From: Hirudinaria manillensis
Lineage: Eukaryota > Annelida > Clitellata > Hirudinida > Hirudinidae
NCBI GenBank assembly: GCA_034509925.1
Contig: CM067526.1
Span: 2,326,501-2,390,500, forward strand
Length of the DNA: 64,000 nt
Direction of reading: 5' to 3'
Part shown: in pieces, positions 49,632-61,793 of the stretch
How positions within the stretch are numbered: position 1 is the stretch's first letter
How the letters are laid out: each line of letters begins with the position of its first letter
Program-made: the position numbers and the translations under genes
The notes under the pieces: generated by a model
Database searches by the model: none
The model's input: only the letters and a program-made list of their open reading frames with translations
What the model was told of the DNA's origin: nothing

Positions 49632-51721
49632 AATAAACTATAAACACCAATCAGTCACTTTCTATGTAAAGTAGTCAAAACAATTATAAACTCAAAGTCT
49701 ATCGGAGTAATATTCGCTTGAATTGAGAATTTGATTGCAAATATTAAGTACTTTACTTCTGCTTTCTTAGAGGCACACCCTTTTGTTATCCATTTAAGCG
49801 TATTTGGCCCATTTATGTCGCATTCCGATTATTGTACGTTACGCACCTTTAGTGTATCTTTTCCACTAATCAATTCAGGTGCAAATATTTCACAAGGATA
49901 TGATTTGATTTAAATCCATTTTTTTGGATTCCTTAATGTAGAGCGATTTCTTGCATTTCGAAAATAATAAATTTTAATGAACTGGTTGAACCGTGAAGTA
50001 ATTCAATATAAAATATTTGGCACAGCCAAAGATTTGTTGGACAGAAAATTGACACCATGAATCCATCCCTCACTACCAATCTCTCCCCACCACCCACCCA
50101 TCTCCCCTTTAGACAATTCTAAGGCACCTCAACCTATGGACATCCCACCTCTGTATCTGCTCAATATATTCCTCTAAATTCCATCAGTAGTTTTCAGTAG
50201 AGAAACTGCTCTTCTTAAATTCTTCAACAGTTTTTGGCAATCTCATCTGACCTTAAGGCGTCCTTTCAAGACTTCAAGACCGACTTCAGCATTGACGGCT
50301 TTGCTCCTTGTCTAAATTTATCATTCCAACAAAACTGAGCCCCGCCTCCATTTTAATTTCTAGCTGGCTCTATTTTAATACGCCGAATACTCTAGAAGTT
50401 TTCATAATAATTACAGACATCTAATTAAATTAGGAATCAATTCGTTAAAATTAATTAATAACTTAGAATTTAATTTTTAATGTTTCAGTCTTTTTTATCA
50501 TTAATTGGCAAACTGATATTTTTCGTAAACGAAGCCAATCCTTCACAAAGACAATCCGCACGGTTTTTTTTTGCCTAATGAGTACTAGGATTTCTCTTCT
50601 CATAAAGCGTGTTTCTGTGTATTGCAACTGAAGAGAGGAAGAACTAAAAGTTCATAATTATTTTTAAGACTCGGGTTAAAATTTCACAATCCAGCTTTAG
50701 GCCCTGAGATGCATCTCGTTTTGTATATTGCAGCAACTTTACTGGATAATTAGAGGAAACTTAGATCCTTGTTAGATGCTAGTTACAGCAACGTAAATAA
50801 GTAACAATTTTGATTAAATTAATATAAATATAAATACATAAATATCTAAAATCATTCAAGTGACTGGTACAAAATGAATGATTTATTTCTTATATATATA
50901 TCCTTGAAGATGATGTTACGATAATTAAGATTAGGATTAAATGCACTCACAATTAATATTAATAATTTTTGTGAGTTAATTCGAAATCAATTTTAACAAT
51001 TCAAATTACGACAGTAAAAAAATGGCAGAACTGTTTAGTAGCACAACTTAAAACAGTTTTCCTGAAAATGTTTCATTCTTTAAGCTGTTGTTCATTAACC
51101 ATTAATTGTAGCCATAAAAAGCATTAATTATCGCCCATTAGTTTAATGAATCAAGAATCAGACTAATAATGCATCGAAAGATTTATCTTCGTATTAATCT
51201 ATTCCGATATGATGTTATTGTGATTGCATTAAGTGTTTACATTAAATATGATCTTAAATTTTATCTAATCTGTAAATATCTGATATATTACTAGAACTTA
51301 ATTGATTGTTAGATATAATTAGGTTCTTGACAAAATTATTTATTTCAGGAGTTCTAACAAATAAGCAAAATATTTCACGTAAAGCCGTGAGAAGTGGAGT
51401 CCAAAAACAAATATTCTGTGGAGATATTGATTATAACTGGCAGGAGAAAACCTGTATAAGAAAACTAGCGTAATTCAGTGCAATATGAATTTTAATACAA
51501 GATTTTTTATAATATAATATAAACTATCTTAATATAAAATGGGCGCATAAATGTAAAAAAGATTAAACAGAAGCGTTTATAAAAATAAATTTAGCGTAAT
51601 TCTCCAGCCATTACAAAATACAAGCATATCAAAATAAAGGGGTAATAATGCTAATAATGCCAATAATATTAACAATAATCATGTCATTAAATGGATACTA
51701 ACAACTTTAATAGAACAAATG
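49632..51721. other. Spacer between array genes 3 and 4
   Basis: Carries the duplicated 3' flank (49940-50110) and AT-rich unique sequence. An AATAAA overlaps the end of gene 3. No gene recognised. Confidence 0.65.
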
Positions 51722-51850
51722 TTTCATTGGTCACAACCAACTTTTCCTTCTGGCTGCTTCAGTATAATTAATATAATTACATTTAACTGTTCACTGGGCT
51801 TTTAGTTATTAGCCAAGTACAAGTTGTCTTTTCGTTTAGCATTCGTGCTG
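51722..51850 (+). promoter_or_regulatory. Array upstream element, copy 4
   Basis: Full element with ATTGGTCACAACCAACTTTT, TTCCTTCTGGCTGCTTCAGT and TAATTAATATAATTA. Ends about 85 bp before the gene 4 ATG, the shortest spacing in the array. Confidence 0.85.
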
Positions 51851-51933
51851 ATTTTCGCTACCAGGAAATGTCGAATTCATATTACGAATCTATCTACATA
51901 GATTTATTTTATTTTAGTATTTGAGCTTTAGAA

Positions 51934-53696
51934 ATGCTGAAAACATATTTTAGGTTTTGTACGTTGCTTTTCATAATCGGTTAGTAATTGCATTATATTA
52001 CTACAGACCATTACTAATGTATCTTCAATACTAAATTTATGTTTTAATTGTGGCACACGGAAATGGAAGGTAAAGTTTAATTAACATCAAATCATGAATT
52101 TTATTTTAAGACATTCGTTTGTTTTTCAATTACTTTCAACTTCAGTGTCATATTCCGGATTGTGAAGTCATTGAATTGAGTAGATAATACAATTATCTAA
52201 AAAATGTTTAATACTCCATTTATAGATGCAAACGCAGGGGAAAGCACTGAAAGTCAAGAACATACAGTTACAAGCTTTAATATAATAACAAAGATCACAA
52301 AAATCGGAGAAGATGTTGCCACTGAATGCCGTTGGTGTAATATTGATAGCCTGCAATGGACATACAAGGGACCGAAGAGATCACATGAAGAAATTACTGT
52401 AGGTAATAAAACAATCAGGAAGACAAATCAAGAAAAATATACTTCTCGGTTTGGACGTATAAGCTCTTCAAACTGCACTCATGTTTTGCATTTGCCTAAT
52501 GTCCAATTTGATGCTGCTGGAATATATCGCTGCTGGGAAAATGTGAATACAATATCGATGACAAATGTCATCGTCGTAAGTGAGTAAATTTGACACACAT
52601 ATGTTAAAAATTTATCTTAAATAGTTTTAAATAGTCATTTTAAATACCTACTAGGTGATAACAACACTTGCTCAAGCGAACCAGAATTAAAACACTCTGA
52701 CAACATCCTTTTGAAACAAAATGACTCAATCACCATAAACTGTTCTTTTGAATATTCAGCAGATGAATCATGTATTGTTACTCCTCTCATAGGACACAAT
52801 AATTTAACGACTGGTATCGCTGATATGAATGGCAAACATGCATGGATCCACTTCAAATCTGGTGTTGACATCACAAATGGAGCACACTTCAATTTATCTT
52901 TTGATTTTAATTGTTCTTTCCAAAACAACAGCCAAGACAAATACGAAGTCCGAAGCAATCGATATGACTTTGGTCAAATACCGTTTACATTATTTGTCGA
53001 AGTTGAGAAAGGTTCGTTCAACATGGCTTTTTCAAATTATTTTTTATTGAACTGAATACAGAAATATATAGAGAAGTAGAAACTCATAAAAAAATAATAT
53101 CCTCTAGAGGGCTGGTCCTGTGTGACTCACTGTTACCTGGATAATCCAAATTTATGCACGACTTATGTTATAAAGTTTAGATTTTTATAAATTATAATTA
53201 TCTGTTCTAAAGAATTTTTTATTAATTAGATTTGTTTTACAATAAAGGACGGACCACTATTACCGATGGACCAGAGAATAACAATTTTCTAACTATTGGG
53301 ATCATTATAGCCATAGCAATTCTGACTGTCTTCCTGTTTCCAACATTAATATGGAAGATCTACAAGAACTACAAATTAATGAAAGGTAATATTAATATCA
53401 TTTTGAAAAAGTTAAAAAAATCGTAAATAATTTTTAAGGTAAAAATAAAATTAACTGACTATGTTAATTAATTAATACCGTTTAATATCAACATATTTTC
53501 AAATGTATGTCATTATTAACATTTACTGAATTTTGCAGATATAGATAACAGTGTGGTAGGCAGGGCTCTTCCAGAAACTCCTATGACTGCTTCCTACTCA
53601 TTGGAACATCTTGGGACTATGAATCATCATCCGTATAGAAACACTGCTGAATTTAAATTATTAGAAGAAGCAACTTATGAAGCCATTAAGGATTGA
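51934..53696 (+). CDS. Ig-type transmembrane receptor, array gene 4
   Basis: Exons 51934-51979, 52226-52579, 52655-53011, 53248-53385 and 53539-53696 give 350 aa. Signal peptide MLKTYFRFCTLLFIIG. First Ig domain with TECRWC, LQWTYKGP, SNC and AGIYRCW. The second domain lacks the stretch corresponding to IWTDLTGYR of the paralogues (it reads PLIGHNNLTTG), so a normally invariant tryptophan is gone, though all four cysteines remain. Membrane helix IIIAIAILTVFLFPTLIW. Tail with GRALPETP and C-terminal ATYEAIKD (Y345). Introns and phases match the other genes. Member of the gene 2/3/4 subgroup. Confidence 0.82.
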
Positions 53697-55398
53697 AATA
53701 AACTATAAATACTATCACGTTTTCAATCACGTTTTATGTGCATTTAGATTACAAAAACTTGACTTCACACCAATGCCAATTGGCTTTGTTTGTAAAAGAC
53801 GATTTGTTACATTTTAGAAATAGTAAATAAAGCTGTTATTGAACTTGTTGAACCGTGAAGTGACATCATAAAATACTTGGCGTTACTAAAGATTCGTTAC
53901 ACAGAAGACACTTTTTATTCGTTTTTATTTTATGGTATCCGGATATATAAATCCATCCGTCGGCACCAAACTCGCTTGTCTTATGGTTACCATCATAAGT
54001 CTGAATAAAATTTATCGCATTAATAATAATTTCTATAACTAATTATTATAACTTTTCAGACCTTCACAGGTCGAGAATTAAACAAATTAATTGGTTAAAG
54101 AAAAATAAACATTTAGCTATGAAATGGCTTAGAATTTCATTTTTAATGTTTGAGTCTTTTATTTTATCATTAACTTGTAAACCACTATTTTCCATAAATG
54201 TGACCGATCTTTTAAATCAATTGTAATGGCGATTATTAAAAATTATTTTGATCTAAAAGTCAGGATTACAGTTTTCATAATGTGAAAAACATTTTAAAAA
54301 CGTGTAAAGCATCTGTGGATTGCAACCGATTACAGGAAGTTCACAAATTAAGTCATGGATAGAATGGCCAAATTACATAAGCTGCTTACATATATTGTAT
54401 TGTATACGTGTATGTATTGCTTCAACCTTACTAATTTACTAGAAAAATTATTTACATCCAGAATAATGATGATTTGATTTTCATCAAGTTTATATAAATT
54501 AGGAGCTAACAATTTTTCCTCGCAAAACGTAATGTCATTCATCTGACGAAGTAAGGAGTCATTTGCATTAAACTTAGGATTAAACGCACTTACGATTGAT
54601 ATTTAGTGATATTCATTTTTATTATGTATGAATCAATAGAAACCAGTTGTATTATAATGAAACCAATAGCCAATGAAATGACATCTTTAAAAAATGATGG
54701 AACATTATTTATAGTCTAACTCCACAAAATGCTTTCATAAAATTTTTGTTTCAATCTTTAAAATCCTGTTCAGTAATCACTAATTGCTGTCCGCAAAAGG
54801 ATTAAGTCTCACCCAGTGGGTTACGACTATCATTTTAAAGATTAAAGAATACCACAAAAAATAATCCATGAGTTTTCTCGAATTCATCTGTTTCGATGTA
54901 ATATTATTGGATATTATTCAATGTGATTCACATTAAGAAATATATAATTATTATTTAATTCATAAATTCCTCTTTATATTATATCAACGTAATTGGTTGT
55001 CAGTAATTAGATTCTTAGCCTAATGACCTTAGCCTTATTTATAGAAATTCTAGCAAAAAGAGCAAAAGTTTGAAATGATGTCTTACGCCAATCTTCATCT
55101 TCTGCATAAATATTGACGTCCTTTCATAATTAATAAAGAAAAATGATTTAAAAAAAATTAAGTGAGAATTGCTATAAGACCATTGAATGCGAACTTTATT
55201 CCTGTGGAGCTATATTTTAAAATTTCCACGAAACAAAGGAGAATTTAATGACAAAACATTTGCTAAAGGAATCTACAAAAAAAAATCGAGTAGTTTTTAG
55301 GCCATTTATTAATAAAATATACATTACAAAAATGAAATAATATTGCTACTAATAATGACCTTTAAAGGATACTAACAATTGCAAGAAAAGAAAAGATG
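53697..55398. other. Spacer between array genes 4 and 5
   Basis: Includes a shortened copy of the duplicated 3' flank near 53800-53900 (GAACTTGTTGAACCGTGAAG) and AT-rich sequence. No gene recognised. Confidence 0.65.
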
Positions 55399-55528
55399 TT
55401 TCATTGGTCACAACCAACTTTTCCTTCTGGCTGCTTCAGTATAATTAATATAATTACATTTAACTGTTCACTGGGCTTTCAGGTAATAGCCAAGTACAAG
55501 TTGTCTTTTCGTTTAGCATTCGTGTTGT
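55399..55528 (+). promoter_or_regulatory. Array upstream element, copy 5
   Basis: Full element, nearly identical to copies 3 and 4, ending about 175 bp before the gene 5 ATG. Confidence 0.85.
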
Positions 55529-55704
55529 TTCTTGTTAGAACAGGAAATGTCGAAATCGTTTTGTGAATGTTTTCTTTAGTCTGAATTATCTAAATAAAAC
55601 AAGAAGCTAAAAAGTATTGACAAAACAAATATTGAAAAAAAAAACATTATTCGCTTTTTATTATATCTATTTATTTATTTTGTCATAACGTTTGAGCTGT
55701 AGAA

Positions 55705-57849
55705 ATGCGAAAAACATGTTCAAGATTTTATTTGCTGCTTCTCATATTGGGTTAGTAATTATTTGATATTAGCGCAGAACAATACTAACTTACTGTTATT
55801 ATTAAATTTGTGTTTTAATTATGGTAAGTCAAAAAAGAGTTTAAATTAACATTAAATTATATTTTTGATTATAAAACATTGTTTTTTTTAAATTATTTAA
55901 AATCTAGTGTAATATTCAACATCATCAACTCGGTAAGTTGAGTAGATGATGAGCATGAAATGATATAATTATCTATAATAGTTTAACCTGCCAATTTAAT
56001 CGTTCGTAGTTGGAGATGACGTTGTAAGACAACTGGAAGCTCAGGAAAATACTACTAATGCAAATAATCCTAGTACAACAACAAAATTTATAAAAGCCGG
56101 AGAAGATGTTACCATTGAATGTAATTTTTGTAATATTGATGGCCTGCAATGGACGTACAAGGGGCCAAACAGACAACAAGAAGAAATTGCAACAAAAAAT
56201 AAAACAATCAGAAAAAAACATCAAGGAAAGAATGTTTCATGGTTTGAACTCATAAACAACTCAACCTGCAAATACAGTTTGCATTTGCATAAAATCCAAT
56301 TTGGTGCTGCTGGTTTATATTGCTGTTGGGAAAACATGATAAGAAAAGTAATTGTATATATCGTCGTTATAAGTGAGTGAAATTGATTGAAATTTCTCTC
56401 AATTTATTACAAATGTTATTAATATTGTTATTTTAATTTTAATAGGTGATACCCTCAAGTGCTCAAGCGAACCAGAATTCTCAGACTCTAACGACATTCA
56501 TCTGAAACAAGAAGATCCATTTACCATCAAATGTTCTTTTGAATATTCAGCAGATGAATCATGTATTGTTACTCCTATATGGACAGATCTCACAGGATAC
56601 AGAAATTTAATGATACCCGCTAATGATTTCGAAGCCAACATGGGTGACAAACATGTATGGATCCATTTCAAACCTGGTGCTGATATAAGAAGTGGAACAC
56701 TTTTCAACTTATCGCTAGCATTTAATTGTTCTTCCTTAAACAGCAGCGGTACTATTATGAGCGGACTAGAGGGTCGATATGATTTTGGTCAGACTCCATT
56801 CACACTTTTCAGAGGTTAGTTCTATGTTATTACTTTTGAATTTACTTCTTAAAAGTCGTGCCTTAAAAAGGGTTTTAAAAAATGGAATTAAAGTGTTTAA
56901 AAAAATATATTTAAAAATTATAACAAAAGTTTTTTCAACATTTAGATTTTTTTTACAATTTTTATCTGAAATTACGTTTTTAATTTTTTTTATTCGATTT
57001 TTTAAAATATTTTTAAATGCCAACCCTATAATTTCACTATAGTAACTTAAATTTCCTCTGACCTTTAGGTCATTGCGAGCGGGCATTAATTTACAACCCG
57101 AAGAAATAAGTATAATTATTTGATAAATAAACAAATATAAGACACTATAAGTAATAAAATTTCAGCAAAATATGACATTTATATTTAGTTAGGGTATTGT
57201 TTCAAAGGGGTAAAGTTACATCAGTAAGAATATCAGAACTTCAGAATACTCGGGCAATTACTTAAAAGCATATCTGAAAATAAAATGGTTTAAAACAGTC
57301 TTAGTTATACTGGTATGCTTTATTTCCAAAAATATTTAATTCAGAAAATAATCAGAAACCGACCAACAATTTACTTACTTTCTGTATCATCGTTGTCATC
57401 ACATTCGTCGCTATAGTACTGGTTCTGATGTTCTCATGGAAGTTCTATAAATTATTTCACGGTAAGCTTAATTGATTTGACTGGATTTAGTTGATACATC
57501 TTTGAAGTAATAAACATATGCTTACAATCAGTGGCGGTTAATTTAATTTGTATAGAGGGTCAATGAAAACGGCAAGACCCTAAACGGCATACAATTCTAA
57601 TAAGGCCATGAAACACATGTCTTTATTAGAATTTAAGATGCCTATTTCTTACTCAATAAATGTTTTGTCTTTCACATGGTATGAACAGTTGCCAGCATTT
57701 CCACAAATTACGATGCCAGTGTTATTGGAAAAGAACTTCCAGAAATCCCTATGGAAGACCTCGGAACTTTGGACGATCATCGCCGGAGAGACTCTGAAAT
57801 CAGAATGCCGGAAGACGCCACTTATGCTGTTATAAATGAATTTATTTAG
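55705..57849 (+). CDS. Ig-type transmembrane receptor, array gene 5
   Basis: Exons 55705-55750, 56010-56372, 56446-56814, 57345-57461 and 57689-57849 give 351 aa. Signal peptide MRKTCSRFYLLLLILG. First Ig domain with IECNFC, LQWTYKGP, STC and AGLYCCW (an extra cysteine). Second domain with SADESCIVTPIWTDLTGYR, most like gene 1 (NDFEANM, GADIRSGT). Membrane helix FCIIVVITFVAIVLVLMFSW. Tail with GKELPEIP and C-terminal ATYAVINEFI (Y344). The second exon lacks an early ATG, so it is easily missed by simple frame scans. The intron before the membrane exon is longer than in the other genes. Confidence 0.82.
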
Positions 57850-59745
57850 AGAAAACTAAAAACCATGCAAAAAATAAACAGACTATTCATGCCTGATTAA
57901 CTGTTAATACTTGCATGAATTACTAAACATTCATTTAAAGTGGTTAACTTAGTTTTGGTCCGTTGAACTACAATTCTTGATTTTTGACATTAAAATGACC
58001 ATGTCTGGTATCAAAGCGTCTTCCTATTTTTAATTCGTTCTCCGACAAGTAATGACCAAAATGAATGAGAGAAATGGCGAGAGATAACAAATAATATAAT
58101 ATAACAAAAATATTAATAATGGTAAATTTATGGAGCTCTTCCTCTCCGCTTAAGGACACTCCATGCCTTTTAATATAAACGTCGGTAAAACCATACTTGT
58201 GATCAGTAATCTTATAATATTTTGCAAGTGTTACCTAATTAAAATTTCTTAGAAAGTGGTGACTCGTGTTCTTAATGGCTGAAACGCTATCCTTTGTATG
58301 CGAACCTCATTCCGCCACAGTTAATTCAATAATAAATTAATTATTTTTAAAAATAATATTAAATACAAATCACTATTAGATGATGGAAGTTCGTACGTAA
58401 TTAGGTAGGTTTAAAGTTGTTTCTGAAATAAACATTGAAAGTTTTGCTCATGTCATTATTATTATGTTGATGATTTTTCGGTAATTATTTGTTAATAATT
58501 TATAAAATCTGGATAAAGTTCATTATGCTTACGCTTCATAATATATTTGAAAAATAATAGTATTATAAGCACAAATGAAAAATATTTTTATTACCCTTTA
58601 TGAATGTAATGACTTGTCTAGTGAATAGGTCAATGCGCGTTTTTAATTTAACAATTAGTAATTAAGTTTATTTTAAATATAAAATAAGAGCAATATTTTC
58701 ATACTTATTAATTTCTAGGCCGTATATTTGAGTAACAAAGCGCGGTAATAGTGGCAGGCAGATCTCCGAAATTTTTTTAATTGCATCCTCAGACTGACAA
58801 TTGCTTCGATAGAGACATGGAATCTGAAGATCTTGACACTATACATTGCATGGCTTGCCCTTGCAATCATTTAGAAATGTTAATAAATGACCAATAATAA
58901 AACATTTTCTGAATAAAATGTTAAAAATAATTTGTACCAATAATTTATTTCATTAATAGTTTTCAAATTACACTTAAAGTCTTCTCCCAATCTAGTTCTT
59001 AATGGCAGAAATAATGATATCAATTGTTACTCAGTAGGCAAACCATTAAAAATACCAGACTTTTATGATCTTTACATGCGATTATTAAAAATGTGTACAA
59101 GCTATTGTCGTAAATGTAAAAAAATAAAAATAAATAAAATATCTTTTGGTAAATTAAATTCAAACTTAAGTTTAAATTTCTTAAAAGATATTTTATTCCG
59201 GAATTAAATCTAATTAAATGAATCGTTGGAGATTGTTTAAAATAGAAAGTTTTCACATCTTCTCGTGGTCGCTTTTCGATGGCTGCGCAGTCTTGAGCAG
59301 GGTGTTAAGGACGAAAAATCAAAATAATTCAGAGAGATTAATTATATCAATAATTATTTAATTATAATTAATAAATATTATTATTATAATTAATCGCGGA
59401 TTTAAGGCAAACAAACGAACAAAAATATACAAGTAAGATTGCAAAAGCATGGGAACGCATAAATAATGATCAGGGTTAATCTTTAAGTGCAGGCCACGTT
59501 TAGCTTAACATCTAAAAGCATCAATAATTTTAAAAAAAGTAAACACAAGGTTTCGTAACTGAAATACACTTCAAAATGTGCACCTGTTTTTAAATTGTAT
59601 TAAATCTACAAACATTTTATGTAGGTACATAGGTAGCTGCTATGTGATAGCGTGATTAACTACTACTACTTTCAATAATAATAATAATAATAACAGTAAT
59701 AATGCAGCAGTAGTAACCGTCATCAACTTTAAGAGGAAAGAAGAT
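57850..59745. other. Spacer between array genes 5 and 6
   Basis: AT-rich, with an AATAAA near 57873 and an (AAT)n tract at 59675-59700. No gene recognised. Confidence 0.65.
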
Positions 59746-59873
59746 GTTTCATTGGTCACAATCAACTTTTCCTTCTGGCTGCTTCAGTATAATTAATATA
59801 ATTACATTTAACTGTTCACTGGGCTTTTAGTTAATAGCCAAGTACAAGTTGTCCTTTTGTTAAGCATTTGTTC
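59746..59873 (+). promoter_or_regulatory. Array upstream element, copy 6
   Basis: Full element with ATTGGTCACAATCAACTTTT, TTCCTTCTGGCTGCTTCAGT and TAATTAATATAATTA. Ends about 160 bp before the gene 6 ATG. Confidence 0.85.
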
Positions 59874-60034
59874 TAATCTTTGCTACAAGTAAATGTTGAA
59901 TCCTTATTTTGATAGCTTTTGTCGTCTGATGTAATCTAATAAAGTTGAAATTATTGTTGTAAAATAAAAAATTACACAATTAAAAAATTACAGATGATCT
60001 TATTTTTGTTCCTTTTGTGTTTTGAAGTTTATCA

Positions 60035-61793
60035 ATGTTAAAGACAGTTTTAATTTTTAATATTTTGCGTTTGCTTCAAGGTTAGTAAATGCTTGTTACG
60101 ACTGATCTTCATTTAAATTCCATATTTGTTAAATATTAATTCTATCATAACGATCAATTATAAAAATTAATATTAGATTAACTGACTTGAAGTTAAATTA
60201 ATTACTTATCACTTGAAAACGACGCCATATTATTTCATTACAAAAATAAGTTGCTTTTGTGAAACAGAATTATGATAACGAAATAGTTCAACAAATATTT
60301 AGCAAATGAATAATTTTCTTTTATTTTCTTATTTTCGTAGCCACGCAGAATGTTGTACCAACTGAGAAAGCAATAAAATCCTTGGAGACAATAACAACAT
60401 TTGCTAAGGAAGGAACCGATGTTGTTTTGGAATGTAACTTATGCGATGTTGATTTACTAAAATGGACCTACAAACCATTCAATGGTACGCAAGAAGACAT
60501 TGCTGAAAATAATAATCTTGTTAGAAGTAAAAATTATGGGAGGAAGTATCCATGGTTTAGGCTTGGATATAATTCAACCTGTATTTATAACTTGTTCTTG
60601 GATAAAATCCAAATCGATGCTGTTGGAATATATAGCTGCTGGAGAGGTACAGTGGAAATTAAAAAAAATCATGTCGTAATTATAAGTGAGTAAATTTGCA
60701 TAAATAGCTGTTGCAGAATATTATTTTTAAAAGTTTTTTTTTCAAATTAGAAAATGAAACCGATTGCTTTGTTGAACCCAATGTCTCAGACTCGGAGAAT
60801 ATCCTTCTTAAAGAAAATGACTCAATCACCATCAAATGTCCTTTCCAATATTCAGCAGATGAATCTTGTATTGTTACTCCTATTTGGACAGATCTCACAG
60901 GATACAAAAATTTAACGATGCCTTGTAATGATTACGAAGTTAAAATGGAAGACCTACAAGCATCAATCCTTTTCAAACCTGGTGCTGACATCACAAACGG
61001 AACACGTTTCAATCTATCTTATTCTTTTAATTGTTCTTTCTCAAACAACAGCCAAGACATTCAAATACTACATCTAGAGCTATACGAATTTGGTCAATTG
61101 CCTTATATATTTTTCGTCGAGGAAAAGAAAGCTTCGGGTTATTGATTATTTTAATTCTAATTTTTGTTTGTAATTTTATAATTCATTATAGCTAATTTAA
61201 TAATAAATAATTGCTTTATACATTATCGCTATAGAGGCAGGTATTTATTAAAAGAAAGTTATGTTTTTACGAATAATGACCTTGTATTCAATTGACAGAA
61301 AACCGTATTACCAAAAATGGTGGAAAGGATTACCATTATTCCATGCTTAAGAATGTTATTATCATATCCATAACAACCTTAGCTGTTGTTCTGGTTTTCT
61401 TGTTCGGTTGGAAATTCTACAAAACATTTTATGGTAAAATTCAGTTCATTATTTGGAAAGTTTTCTTCTTTTTTTTTTTTTTAATTTCCAAGTTAAATAT
61501 GTCATGAATTATTCACCGAATATTTTTTAAACATAGGATAAAAATTTCCATATTTATTTTGCCACTTAAAATATTTAGCATTTCATATATTTTTATTATT
61601 TAATAATTTATTAAATAAATTTCCATTTTAAATAGCGGACATTGATTCGACAAAATATGATGGTGGCGTTGTGGGCAAAGCACTTCCACAAATTCCTGTG
61701 GAGCAACCACAAGCGATGAACAGCCTTCATTGGAAAAATAACACTTTCAGACCATTAGAAGACACTTATGATGTTATAAACGACTTTGTTTAA
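60035..61793 (+). CDS. Ig-type transmembrane receptor, array gene 6
   Basis: Exons 60035-60080, 60341-60685, 60751-61137, 61299-61433 and 61636-61793 give 356 aa. Signal peptide MLKTVLIFNILRLLQG. First Ig domain with LECNLC, LKWTYKP, STC and VGIYSCW. Second domain with SADESCIVTPIWTDLTGYK and four cysteines. Membrane helix NVIIISITTLAVVLVFLFGW. Tail with GKALPQIP and C-terminal DTYDVINDFV (Y349). The splice donor used by genes 2-4 after exon 3 (AAAG|GTTCG) reads AAAGCTTCG here. A GTTATT 6 nt downstream keeps phase 1, so I place the exon end at 61137, adding two residues. An AATAAA follows near 61913. Confidence 0.8.
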
